Below, one piece after another: positions 16,071 to 24,127 of a stretch of 64,000 nt of DNA (the stretch's first letter is position 1; each line of letters starts with the position of its first letter). A program made the translations under genes and the position numbers. Below the pieces are notes generated by a model. That model was not told where the DNA came from, ran no database searches, and worked only from the letters and a program-made list of their open reading frames with translations. Source of the DNA: Pedobacter glucosidilyticus (GTDB lineage Bacteria > Bacteroidota > Bacteroidia > Sphingobacteriales > Sphingobacteriaceae); NCBI RefSeq assembly GCF_002483235.1, contig NZ_DLHN01000029.1, positions 108,070 through 172,069 on the forward strand, in the 5' to 3' direction.

Positions 16071-16613
16071 ATGTGCATTAAAATAAAATATATGAGGCTA
16101 ACTCTACTTGGATTATTTTTTACGCTTATCATCTCTGGTGCTTATGGTCAGAATATAGACCAACAAACCATTAATATAGGCGGAAACACTTTCAAATCGG
16201 CACAATATCAATTTGATTGGAGTATCGGTGAAGGCAGTTCTATAAACTCTTTTACCAGTCAAAATAAATTATTGATAACTTCGGGCTTACTACAACCTAA
16301 GTATATTCCAACTTTTATAGTCCCTTATACAGGGCAATCATGGACTAAAGAAGAAGTCGTTATATATCCTTTACCTACAAAAGATTTTTTTGACATCAAA
16401 TTTGAACTTAACAGTATTGGAGAAATAAATCTCAAACTTATTGATCAGTATGGCAGACCCATACAAACCAGAGTTCTTAATTACACTTTAAATAGTAAAC
16501 CAGAAAGATTTGATATTTCTAATTTAGCGCCTGGTATTTATTACCTAACAGCTCGTATGGGTCTACCTTTCTCTCCTACTAAAAACGGAAGTTTTAAAAT
16601 TATCAAGCTTTAA
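16071..16613 (+). CDS. Small T9SS cargo protein with type A C-terminal sorting domain
   Basis: A 180-residue secreted protein. The signal peptide is best with the ATG at 16092 (MRLTLLGLFFTLIISGAYGQ), although the frame opens at 16071. A short N-terminal domain follows (QQTINIGGNTF, YQFDWSIGEG, then LLITSGLLQPKY), a pattern shared by many Bacteroidetes T9SS proteins. The C-terminal 80 residues are a type A sorting domain: VVIYPLPTKDFFDIKF, LKLIDQYGRPIQ, FDISNLAPGIYYL and a basic FKIIKL end. It should therefore cross the outer membrane by T9SS and be anchored to surface glycan. It is the first gene of a four-gene operon, with 10 bases to the next. Confidence 0.85.
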   Translation: MCIKIKYMRLTLLGLFFTLIISGAYGQNIDQQTINIGGNTFKSAQYQFDWSIGEGSSINSFTSQNKLLITSGLLQPKYIPTFIVPYTGQSWTKEEVVIYPLPTKDFFDIKFELNSIGEINLKLIDQYGRPIQTRVLNYTLNSKPERFDISNLAPGIYYLTARMGLPFSPTKNGSFKIIKL

Positions 16614-16623
16614 ATAATACGAT

Positions 16624-19600
16624 ATGAGAAAAGTTCTACTTGCAGTATTGCTTACTTTATTTTTTGCTAGCTCATTATGGGCTCAAGCTCCACTACAGCT
16701 CAACTTTCAGGCTGTAGCCAGAAATGACAGGGGAGAGCCTATTGTGAATCAAGGAATTAAAATAAGATTATCCATCAGAGATCTAAGTCCCACCGGTACC
16801 ACTGTATATAGTGAGACAAGAAATACTTCAACCAATATAGTAGGATTATTTAATGTGGTTATAGGTAGCCCAGGAGCAAGTCCAGTAAATGGTTCTTTGA
16901 GTACCGTTAATTGGGGCTTAGGTAATAAATACTTACAATTAGAAATTGATCCTTTAGGTGGAAATAATTTTATTGATTTAGGCGTGACGCAATTACAGTC
17001 TGTTCCCTATGCTTTAAATGCTTATTCAGCTAATCCTATAGGTCAGGCATCTGGAGATTTAACTGGCGTTTATCCAAATCCATCAATTGCTAATGGAGCT
17101 ATCACAACAGCAAAAATTGCTGATTTGAGTATTACGGATGTTAAAATTGTTGGTGTTAGTGGATCTAAGGTTACGGGGGATATTACAGGCAAATCTGGAA
17201 ATGTTACAGGTATTGTTGCGATTGCTAACGGTGGAACCGGAGCCGTTGACGTAAACAGTGCAAGAGCAAATCTCGGCATTCAGAATACAGATAATACAAG
17301 TGATATCAATAAACCAATCTCCAATGCAACTCAATCCGCTTTAAACATCAAAGTGAACATTGCTGATACTGCTGCTATGCTTGCGCCTTATGCAAAAACC
17401 GCCATTACCAACGCAGCCATCGCTACCAAAGTGAATATCGCTGATACGGCTGCTATGCTTATGCCTTATGCGAAAAGTGTAGCCACTAATGCAGCTATTG
17501 CTACCAAAGTGAACATCACCGATACAGTTGCCATGCTTGCGCCTTATGCAAAAACCGCCATTACCAACGCAGCCATCGCTACCAAAGTAAACATCGCTGA
17601 TACTGCTGCTATGCTTATGCCTTATGCAAAAAGCGCCATTACCAATGCAGCCATTGTTACTAAAGTGAATATCGCCGATACTACGGCCATGCTTGCACCT
17701 TATGCAAAAAATGCAGCCACTAATGCAGCTATCGCCACTAAAGTGAATATCGCTGATACAGCTGCTATGCTTGCACCTTATGCGAAAAATGCCATTACCA
17801 ATGCAGCTATCGCTACCAAAGTAAATATCGCAGATACTACGGCCATGCTCTCGCCTTATGCGAAAACCGCCATTACCAATGCAGCTATTACTACTAAAGT
17901 GAATATCGCCGATACAGCTGCTATGCTATCGCCTTATGCGAAAAGTGCTATTACCAATGCAGCTATCGCCACTAAAGTGAATATCGCTGATACTACGGCC
18001 ATGCTTGCGCCTTATGCGAAAAGTGCTGCCACTAATGCAGCTATCGCTACTAAAGTGAACATCGCCGATACAGCTGCTATGCTTGCACCTTATGCGAAAA
18101 GTGCCATTACCAATGCAGCCATCGCTATTAAAGTGAATATCGCCGATACGGCTGCTATGCTTGCACCTTATGCAAAAAGTGCCATTACCAATGCAGCTAT
18201 CGCGACTAAAGTAAATATTGCTGATACTACGGCCATGCTTGCACCTTATGCAAAAAGTGTAGCCACTAATGCAGCTATCGCCACTAAAGTAAACATTGCT
18301 GATACGACTGCTATGCTTTCGCCTTATGCAAAAAGTGCAGCCACTAATGCAGCTATTGCTACCAAAGTGAACATCACCGATACAATTGCCATGCTTGCGC
18401 CTTATGCAAAAAGCGCCATTACCAATGCAGCTATCGCTACAAAAGTAAATATTGCTGATACTACGGCCATGCTTGCACCTTATGCGAAAAGTGCCATCAC
18501 CAACGCAGCCATTGCCACTAAAGTAAACATCGCTGATACGGCTGCTATGCTTGCGCCTTATGCGAAAAGTGCCATTACCAATGCAGCTATTGCTACTAAA
18601 GTGAATATTGCCGATACTGCTGCTATGCTCTCGCCTTATGCAAAAAGTGCCATTACCAACGCAGCTATCGCGACTAAAGTAAACATCGCCGATACAGCTG
18701 CCATGCTTTCTCCTTATGCGAAAAGTGCCATTACCAATACAGCCATCGCGACTAAAGTGAATATTGCCGATACTGCTGCTATGCTCTCGCCATATGCGAA
18801 AAGTGCAGCCACTAATGCAGCTATCGCTACAAAAGTGAATATAGCTGATACAGCTGCTATGCTTATGCCTTATGCAAAAAGCGCCATTACCAATGCAGCT
18901 ATCGCTACCAAAGTGAATATTGCTGATACTACGGCCATGCTTGCGCCTTATGCGAAAAGTGCTGCTACTTTAGCGTTAATAAATGCTAAAGCACCTATTG
19001 CTTCGCCAACCTTTACCGGAGTACTAACCGCTCCCTCTATTGTAAAATTAAATGGTAAAGCTACCGAGTTTCTAAAAGCTAATGGTAGTGTAGACAGTAC
19101 TGTTTACCTCACTTCAAGTGGGGCTGATTTTGAGAATGATATTACCGTAAATGGACTAAAAGTAGGAAGAGGAGCAGGTGATAATAACCAAAATTCGGCA
19201 TTCGGTGTAGACGCACTTGGTGCTGGAACTGGAAGTGGGAATACCGGAATAGGCTATTTTTCTTTAAAATCTTATAGTGGCTCAACAGCAGATTATAATA
19301 CGGCCATTGGATATTCTAGCGCTTTAGGCTTAACTACTGGTCAAAGAAATACCGTTGTAGGTGCAGAAGCTTTATCTGCCTCAACTACTGCCCATGCTAA
19401 TACAGCCGTGGGAGCTCAATCTCTTCAAAATACTACAGGAGAAGACAATACTGCCATAGGACAACAAGCTGGCTCAATCATTACCACTGGAACTAGAAAT
19501 ACTTTTATCGGAAAATCAGCTAATGCCAGTGCTGCAAACTTAACCAATACTACGGCTATTGGCTACGGAGCAGTAGCTAATGCCAGCAATACCATACAAC

Positions 19601-19965
19601 TGGGTAATAGCAGTATCACAAATGTTAATACCAATGGAGCACTTACCGCTAATGCTGCTATAAGTTCAGAAATTACTTCCAATCTTGTTATAACTTCAGC
19701 AAATGCCGAAGAGTATAAGGGAAAAGTGCTTATTTGTAATCCTACAAGTCCTATCACCATAACATTTAATAACGCTTTACCTATTGGTTTTAACTGTATG
19801 GTTTTACAAAAGAGTGCTGACATCAACAAAATAAGTTTTAATGGTGGTCCTGGAGTTTTAGTAAAAAACAGATACAATTTAACATCAACAGCAGGTAATT
19901 ATGCTATAGTAACCATTGTACACATAGGAGACAATATTGTAGTTACAGCTGGAGATATGCAATAA
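16624..19965 (+). CDS. Secreted fibre protein with 21 tandem 26-residue repeats and YadA-like head motifs
   Basis: A 1113-residue protein with signal peptide ending SSLWAQAP. Residues 20-140 match the N-terminal domain of Bacteroidetes tail-fibre-like proteins (LNFQAVARNDRGEPI, then SVPYALNAYSANPIG). Next come GDLTGVYPNPSIANGAITTA and GGTGAVDVNSARANLGIQN, phage tail-fibre-type joints. Residues 243-788 are twenty full 26-residue repeats plus one decayed unit (core KVNIADTAAML..PYAKSAITNAA). From about residue 855, short repeats NTAIGYSSAL, NTVVGAEALS, NTAVGAQSLQ and NTAIGQQAG resemble YadA-type trimeric adhesin heads. A trimeric stalk with an adhesive head is inferred. No type A sorting domain is seen at its own C-terminus. 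It is cotranscribed with its neighbours. Confidence 0.85.
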   Translation: MRKVLLAVLLTLFFASSLWAQAPLQLNFQAVARNDRGEPIVNQGIKIRLSIRDLSPTGTTVYSETRNTSTNIVGLFNVVIGSPGASPVNGSLSTVNWGLGNKYLQLEIDPLGGNNFIDLGVTQLQSVPYALNAYSANPIGQASGDLTGVYPNPSIANGAITTAKIADLSITDVKIVGVSGSKVTGDITGKSGNVTGIVAIANGGTGAVDVNSARANLGIQNTDNTSDINKPISNATQSALNIKVNIADTAAMLAPYAKTAITNAAIATKVNIADTAAMLMPYAKSVATNAAIATKVNITDTVAMLAPYAKTAITNAAIATKVNIADTAAMLMPYAKSAITNAAIVTKVNIADTTAMLAPYAKNAATNAAIATKVNIADTAAMLAPYAKNAITNAAIATKVNIADTTAMLSPYAKTAITNAAITTKVNIADTAAMLSPYAKSAITNAAIATKVNIADTTAMLAPYAKSAATNAAIATKVNIADTAAMLAPYAKSAITNAAIAIKVNIADTAAMLAPYAKSAITNAAIATKVNIADTTAMLAPYAKSVATNAAIATKVNIADTTAMLSPYAKSAATNAAIATKVNITDTIAMLAPYAKSAITNAAIATKVNIADTTAMLAPYAKSAITNAAIATKVNIADTAAMLAPYAKSAITNAAIATKVNIADTAAMLSPYAKSAITNAAIATKVNIADTAAMLSPYAKSAITNTAIATKVNIADTAAMLSPYAKSAATNAAIATKVNIADTAAMLMPYAKSAITNAAIATKVNIADTTAMLAPYAKSAATLALINAKAPIASPTFTGVLTAPSIVKLNGKATEFLKANGSVDSTVYLTSSGADFENDITVNGLKVGRGAGDNNQNSAFGVDALGAGTGSGNTGIGYFSLKSYSGSTADYNTAIGYSSALGLTTGQRNTVVGAEALSASTTAHANTAVGAQSLQNTTGEDNTAIGQQAGSIITTGTRNTFIGKSANASAANLTNTTAIGYGAVANASNTIQLGNSSITNVNTNGALTANAAISSEITSNLVITSANAEEYKGKVLICNPTSPITITFNNALPIGFNCMVLQKSADINKISFNGGPGVLVKNRYNLTSTAGNYAIVTIVHIGDNIVVTAGDMQ
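17350..18987 (+). repeat. Tandem coding repeat, 21 units of 78 bp
   Basis: Units start every 78 bases from 17350 with no length change; units 1-20 end at 18909. Unit 21 (18910-18987) keeps the first half and then diverges. At the protein level only a few positions vary: residue 12 is A, M or S, residue 17 is S, T or N, and residues 18-19 are AI, AA or VA. The DNA copies differ at many third codon positions, so they are old enough to have drifted while protein sequence was kept. Confidence 0.95.
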
Positions 19966-19991
19966 ATTTTAAAGCTTTTATAAATTAAGAT

Positions 19992-21488
19992 ATGAAAAAA
20001 GTTCTATTTACTTCATTACTAATCATGTTTGTGGGTACATTTACCTTTGCCAATAACCTAATTATGGGAGTACCCTCCATTGGTGGCAGTACAGTATCCT
20101 TTACCATCAAATGGGATAACAGCTGGAAAGTAAGTGCCGGACCGGCAAACTGGGATGCTGTATGGGTATTTGTTAAAAGACAAAATTGTGATCAACCTAA
20201 CCAAAATCCTTGGCTACATGGGCAGCTTGCAGCATCTGGACACAGCGTTACAGGAACGCAGTTACAAGTTGATTTACCAACCGATCAAATGGGTGTTTTT
20301 ATCAGAAGAAATGCAGACGGAATAGGCAATATCAACGAAGCTACAGTAACCTTAACGCTTTCTAGCCCTATTGGCGCAGATAATATTGGCGTATACGGAA
20401 TTGAAATGGTAAATGTTCCTGAAGGAGAATTTTTTATAGGCGATGGTAATAATCCTTCTAGTACTAACAGAATAAACTTCACAGATGGAGCTACAGATAA
20501 TCCATTAAGAATAACTGCCGCTATACAAGCAGCAGGAATAGGTGCTGCTACAGTATATCAAAAAAGTGGCTTTGGTAGTATAGGGTCCTTACCAGCAACT
20601 TTCCCATTAGGTTATAATAGCTTTTATTGCATGAAATATGAGATTACAACAGGTCAATATGTTTCATTTTTAAATAGTTTAACTTATAATCAGCAGCTAC
20701 GTCTTCAGGAAGATCCTAACGCTACTCCTCCATCTTCTCCAATAGGTACAGTAATAAATGCCCGCTTTGGATATAGAATAGAAATTAAAACACCAGGAAT
20801 TTCTACCACCAGTTTAACACCTGCCATTTATGGAAATGATGCTACAGATGATAATAATTTCGACCAAGAAAATGATGGTATAGGACTACCCGTTTCTATT
20901 CGGGTGAAAGATTTTTTAGCTTTTTTAGATTGGGCGGCATTAAGGCCTATGACAGAATTTGAATATGAAAAAGCCTCTAGAGGCCCTCTCACGCCTGTTT
21001 TAAACGAATATTCTTGGGGTACAACAGATTTAAGACAGTTCAATAATTATGCGGTTAACAACAGATTTACTTCTTCAGAAGTATTATCAGGAAGCGGTTT
21101 AGGAATGGCTAATGTTGGCTCTAATACTTTGTACAGAGTAGGTATAACAGCCACCCCTATAAGTGACCGACTAAATGCTGGTGCTACCTATTATGGCATA
21201 ATGGATATGACAGGGAGTGTTTTTGAAAGATGCATTGGGGGTTTAGCTCATAATTATGCTGCTTTTACAACAGCTAATGGTAATGGTCAAATTACCACTG
21301 ATAGTTTTGCTGACGTGATTGGATGGCCTCTATCAACAGAGGTAAACACTTATGAAACTTATTATCCAAGAAGAGGAGGTTCATGTAACAGATACGAAGG
21401 CATAGGCATATCTAACAGACAGTGGTCTAATTTCTCTGACGGCAACCGAGACTTTGCATCAGGAGGCAGAGGTGTTCGTTCTTTTTAA
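19992..21488 (+). CDS. Secreted SUMF1/formylglycine-generating-enzyme-fold protein lacking a catalytic cysteine pair
   Basis: A 498-residue protein with signal peptide ending TFTFANN. Residues 22-130 form a beta-rich domain (SFTIKWDNSWKVS, WDAVWVFVKRQ). Residues 138-498 match the SUMF1 fold: MVNVPEGEFFIGDG, FYCMKYEITTGQYVSFLN, RPMTEFEYEKASRG, YGIMDMTGSVFER, RRGGSCNRY and RGVRSF. True formylglycine-generating enzymes carry two cysteines in the segment after RGGS; here only Cys465 is present, so catalysis is unlikely. The fold is C-type-lectin-like, so a binding or structural role on the fibre is inferred. It lies 26 bases after the fibre gene. Confidence 0.85.
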   Translation: MKKVLFTSLLIMFVGTFTFANNLIMGVPSIGGSTVSFTIKWDNSWKVSAGPANWDAVWVFVKRQNCDQPNQNPWLHGQLAASGHSVTGTQLQVDLPTDQMGVFIRRNADGIGNINEATVTLTLSSPIGADNIGVYGIEMVNVPEGEFFIGDGNNPSSTNRINFTDGATDNPLRITAAIQAAGIGAATVYQKSGFGSIGSLPATFPLGYNSFYCMKYEITTGQYVSFLNSLTYNQQLRLQEDPNATPPSSPIGTVINARFGYRIEIKTPGISTTSLTPAIYGNDATDDNNFDQENDGIGLPVSIRVKDFLAFLDWAALRPMTEFEYEKASRGPLTPVLNEYSWGTTDLRQFNNYAVNNRFTSSEVLSGSGLGMANVGSNTLYRVGITATPISDRLNAGATYYGIMDMTGSVFERCIGGLAHNYAAFTTANGNGQITTDSFADVIGWPLSTEVNTYETYYPRRGGSCNRYEGIGISNRQWSNFSDGNRDFASGGRGVRSF

Positions 21489-21500
21489 GTAAGATATAAA

Positions 21501-22001
21501 TTGATGAAGAAAATATTCTTTTTGCTTGTTTTTCTTACAGCTTCAAAATGCTTTTCTCAAATTGCTTTACCTGCTATGAGAGGCGTTTTGAATAAAAAAC
21601 CACTTACTTTATTTGCTGGTGGTATTGGCTATGGTGCTAATTTTAACCAAAATATTCAAGCATTATGCCTACCTCTACCAGTACAAAGTATTTTTTATGG
21701 AGGTACAGGCTATGGAACTCAGCAAAATCTACAGATACAAAACATTTGTCCACCATTAAGCGTCGAGACCATTTTCTATGGAGGTATTGGCTATGGAACT
21801 CAACAAAATCTACAAATACAAACAAACTGTAATCCATTACCTGTAGCAAGTATTTTCTTCGGTGGTACAGGTAATGGCATACAACAAAGGATAGTCACTC
21901 AAAATACCTGTCCTCCATTATCAGTAGAAAGTATATTTTCAGGAGGACAAGGCTTTGGCAGCCAATACAGCGTCATCACTCAAAATAATTGTATTTATTG
22001 A
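21501..22001 (+). CDS. Secreted protein of five 27-residue repeats, unknown function
   Basis: A 166-residue protein with a signal peptide (ends SKCFSQIALP) followed by five units of about 27 residues. The core is IFYGGTGYGTQQNLQIQ followed by xxCPPLSVET. Each unit has one glycine cluster and one cysteine; the last unit ends at NNCIY. The architecture could give a short repetitive beta structure with evenly spaced cysteines. I do not recognise the family. It starts 12 bases after the SUMF1-fold gene, so it is the last gene of the operon. Confidence 0.75.
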   Translation: MMKKIFFLLVFLTASKCFSQIALPAMRGVLNKKPLTLFAGGIGYGANFNQNIQALCLPLPVQSIFYGGTGYGTQQNLQIQNICPPLSVETIFYGGIGYGTQQNLQIQTNCNPLPVASIFFGGTGNGIQQRIVTQNTCPPLSVESIFSGGQGFGSQYSVITQNNCIY

Positions 22002-22055
22002 TTTGAACACTTATATGTATAAACTTATATAAAACAACACCAGAGATATAAGCTT

Positions 22056-22099
22056 AACGTAGGATGAACGTAAGATAAACGTAGGATAAACGTAAGACT
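22056..22099. repeat. Four tandem 11-bp repeats downstream of the fibre operon
   Basis: AACGTAGGATG, AACGTAAGATA, AACGTAGGATA and AACGTAAGACT follow one another without gap. The last unit also begins a short inverted repeat (GTAAG...CTTAC). The spacing equals about one helical turn. The array lies between two convergent genes. Confidence 0.8.
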
Positions 22100-22148
22100 A
22101 GACTTACTTAACACATCTTCTCTTACTAAAAAATCCGATTGATTATCC

Positions 22149-23177
22149 TTAAGCACCAGAACTATCTATTGCTTCATGGTTGATTTTCATACCCAAAACA
22201 TTTTTAAGGTAATTATCTATCACTTCAACATCAATAGTATCATGAATAAGGCCTAAATACAAATCTGGTCTAACAATAAAGGTTCGTTTTGTATCAGGCT
22301 TTATGCCCATAAATTCAAATAAGGGTTTGTTTTTTTCACTAGGTGGTAAATAATAAAGTTTTACCGGATAGTTTAACTGCATCCACCGAGAAACAGTAAA
22401 TAAATTTGGCTGTGATAAATAACCGAAAAGGATAACCGAAAAATGCTGGTAATTGGTCCACTGATGTAGTTGGATATCTACCTGAGCCTTCTCATCATAA
22501 AAATTAAAATTAGGAAAAAGTTCCCCGGCCTCTAAACTCCTATCTTGACTTAAATGAAGGTTTGTTTTTGCGTTTATCAACTGATAAGCTTTTGCCTTAG
22601 GCGGATGTATTTTATCTAATAACCTTTTAAAAAGCGGCTGCTTATAGGCTTTTAAATTCCACTGCTCCTGCAATAAAGCTTTTTCATGTACTTCGGTTAC
22701 AAGTGTTCTCTGCGTTAAAGTTTTATTTAACACCCCACTAATTCGCCAGCCTAATATCAAAATACTTCTAAAACTTAAATCAAGGTTGTTATTTAAAAGC
22801 AAAGCCTTTGCATGGTAAATAAAAGCATCATCTTTAGCTTCATTGTGGGAGTATGTTGCTGGCAGCAAGTTTTCTTCTATTTCCTTTTCAGATGATTTCC
22901 AAACTACTGGGCATACCCTACTTGCCAGTAACTTTAAGCTTTGTTCTAAAAAGTTTGAAACCGTAGTCACATCAGCATTATTTTTAATCTGATAACCAAA
23001 TTGCGTTAAAAAGTGCCCAATATAGTTATCAAAAACCAAGTTTTCCGGGAAATCATCTGGCTTCTCTTGCTCTGCCCAAATACAAACCGATACACCATTA
23101 TAACTTAAGGCGGTAGCCAAAAATAAAGCCGGCAAATTAATGCCATAAATGCTTACATCGGTATCGGGTTTCAACAT
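22149..23177 (-). CDS. Conserved hypothetical protein with a degenerate Rossmann-like N-terminus
   Basis: A 342-residue protein I cannot assign. The N-terminus DVSIYGINLPALFLATALSY followed by NGVSVCIWAEQE has the strand-helix-strand layout and terminal acidic residues of a FAD/NAD-binding domain. However, the G-x-G-x-x-G loop is replaced by GINLPA, so cofactor binding is doubtful. The rest has no recognised motif. Its start overlaps the stop of the methyltransferase gene by one base on the same strand, so the two are cotranscribed and translationally coupled. Confidence 0.65.
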   Translation of the reverse strand: MLKPDTDVSIYGINLPALFLATALSYNGVSVCIWAEQEKPDDFPENLVFDNYIGHFLTQFGYQIKNNADVTTVSNFLEQSLKLLASRVCPVVWKSSEKEIEENLLPATYSHNEAKDDAFIYHAKALLLNNNLDLSFRSILILGWRISGVLNKTLTQRTLVTEVHEKALLQEQWNLKAYKQPLFKRLLDKIHPPKAKAYQLINAKTNLHLSQDRSLEAGELFPNFNFYDEKAQVDIQLHQWTNYQHFSVILFGYLSQPNLFTVSRWMQLNYPVKLYYLPPSEKNKPLFEFMGIKPDTKRTFIVRPDLYLGLIHDTIDVEVIDNYLKNVLGMKINHEAIDSSGA

Positions 23178-23890
23178 TATTTGCTTCTGTATAATAAAAA
23201 TATGGTAGGCTTTTTATGCAAATCAGGTGCCTCTTTACGCCAATCGCCAATAGATTTGGTCTTTACAAACTCATCCTCAGCAGTTAAATTACTTGCTATA
23301 CATAACAAGGTATCTGGCCTACATGTTCTCAAAATTTCTTCTAACATGGGGTTATTTCTAAAAGGCGTTTCTATAAATAGTTGCGTTTGCTTAAAACGCT
23401 CTGCAAAACCTTCTAAATCTTTAATCTTCTTAGCTCGGGCCATTTTATCAATTGGCAAATACCCTTGGAAAGCAAAACTTTGTCCGTTAAAGCCCGATGC
23501 CATTAAGGCTAACAATAAAGAACTAGGCCCTACCAAGGGTGCAACATTGATATTTCTTTTGTGCGCTTCAGCTATAATTTCTGCTCCGGGGTCTGCAATA
23601 CCCGGGCATCCAGCCTCACTCATCAAACCCACATTTTTACCTTGTTCTAATCCTTTAAAAAAAGGCTTTAAACTCCCCTCTCTACTGTGCTTACCATAGT
23701 CGTGAATAATTAAATCGCTTTGTGGCGTTTTTAAACCTGCTTCTTTTAAACATCTTCTGGCTGTTTTCTCATTTTCTACGATATATTCATCAATAGCATT
23801 TATGGTATCAACTAAAAAAGGAGTTAAAGACTTTGCAACAGCATTTTCTGCCATTACAACCGGAATAAGATATAAGGTGCCTTTTGTCAT
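23177..23890 (-). CDS. SAM-dependent methyltransferase, RsmI-related (tetrapyrrole-methylase fold)
   Basis: A 237-residue protein with the fold of RsmI, which methylates the 2'-oxygen of C1402 in 16S rRNA. Visible motifs are GTLYLIPVVMAENA, IVENEKTARRCLKEAG, VGLMSEAGCPGIADPGAEI and PLVGPSSLLLALMASGFNG. It is shorter than RsmI (about 280 residues) because the usual C-terminal domain is missing, and Bacteroidetes commonly have such a short paralog. The exact target is therefore uncertain. It is the first gene of a two-gene unit with 22149-23177. Confidence 0.85.
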   Translation of the reverse strand: MTKGTLYLIPVVMAENAVAKSLTPFLVDTINAIDEYIVENEKTARRCLKEAGLKTPQSDLIIHDYGKHSREGSLKPFFKGLEQGKNVGLMSEAGCPGIADPGAEIIAEAHKRNINVAPLVGPSSLLLALMASGFNGQSFAFQGYLPIDKMARAKKIKDLEGFAERFKQTQLFIETPFRNNPMLEEILRTCRPDTLLCIASNLTAEDEFVKTKSIGDWRKEAPDLHKKPTIFLLYRSK

Positions 23891-24127
23891 ACCGCAAAGT
23901 ACGTGATTTTACAAAAGGAAATACGCAAATAAAAAAATCTAATTTTTGCTGACACCTTTTTATGCATAGTGCGTCTTACTATTATAAACGGTTGTTTAGT
24001 TACCGTCAAATAACCAAATTATTTATAAATATCTGAAGCTTGTCAAATTATCAAGACTCTTGTATAAAAAGCTTTATAGATAACGTTTTATAAATAGTTC
24101 CGTAAAAAATGGAAAGGAAAATGTACC

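Noticed and set aside
17350..18987. CRISPR-like array
   Set aside because: Units are coding, contiguous without spacers, in frame with a signal-peptide protein, and vary at third codon positions.
21300..21488. Diversity-generating retroelement variable region at the end of the SUMF1-fold gene
   Set aside because: No reverse transcriptase, template repeat or second similar copy is present in the window.
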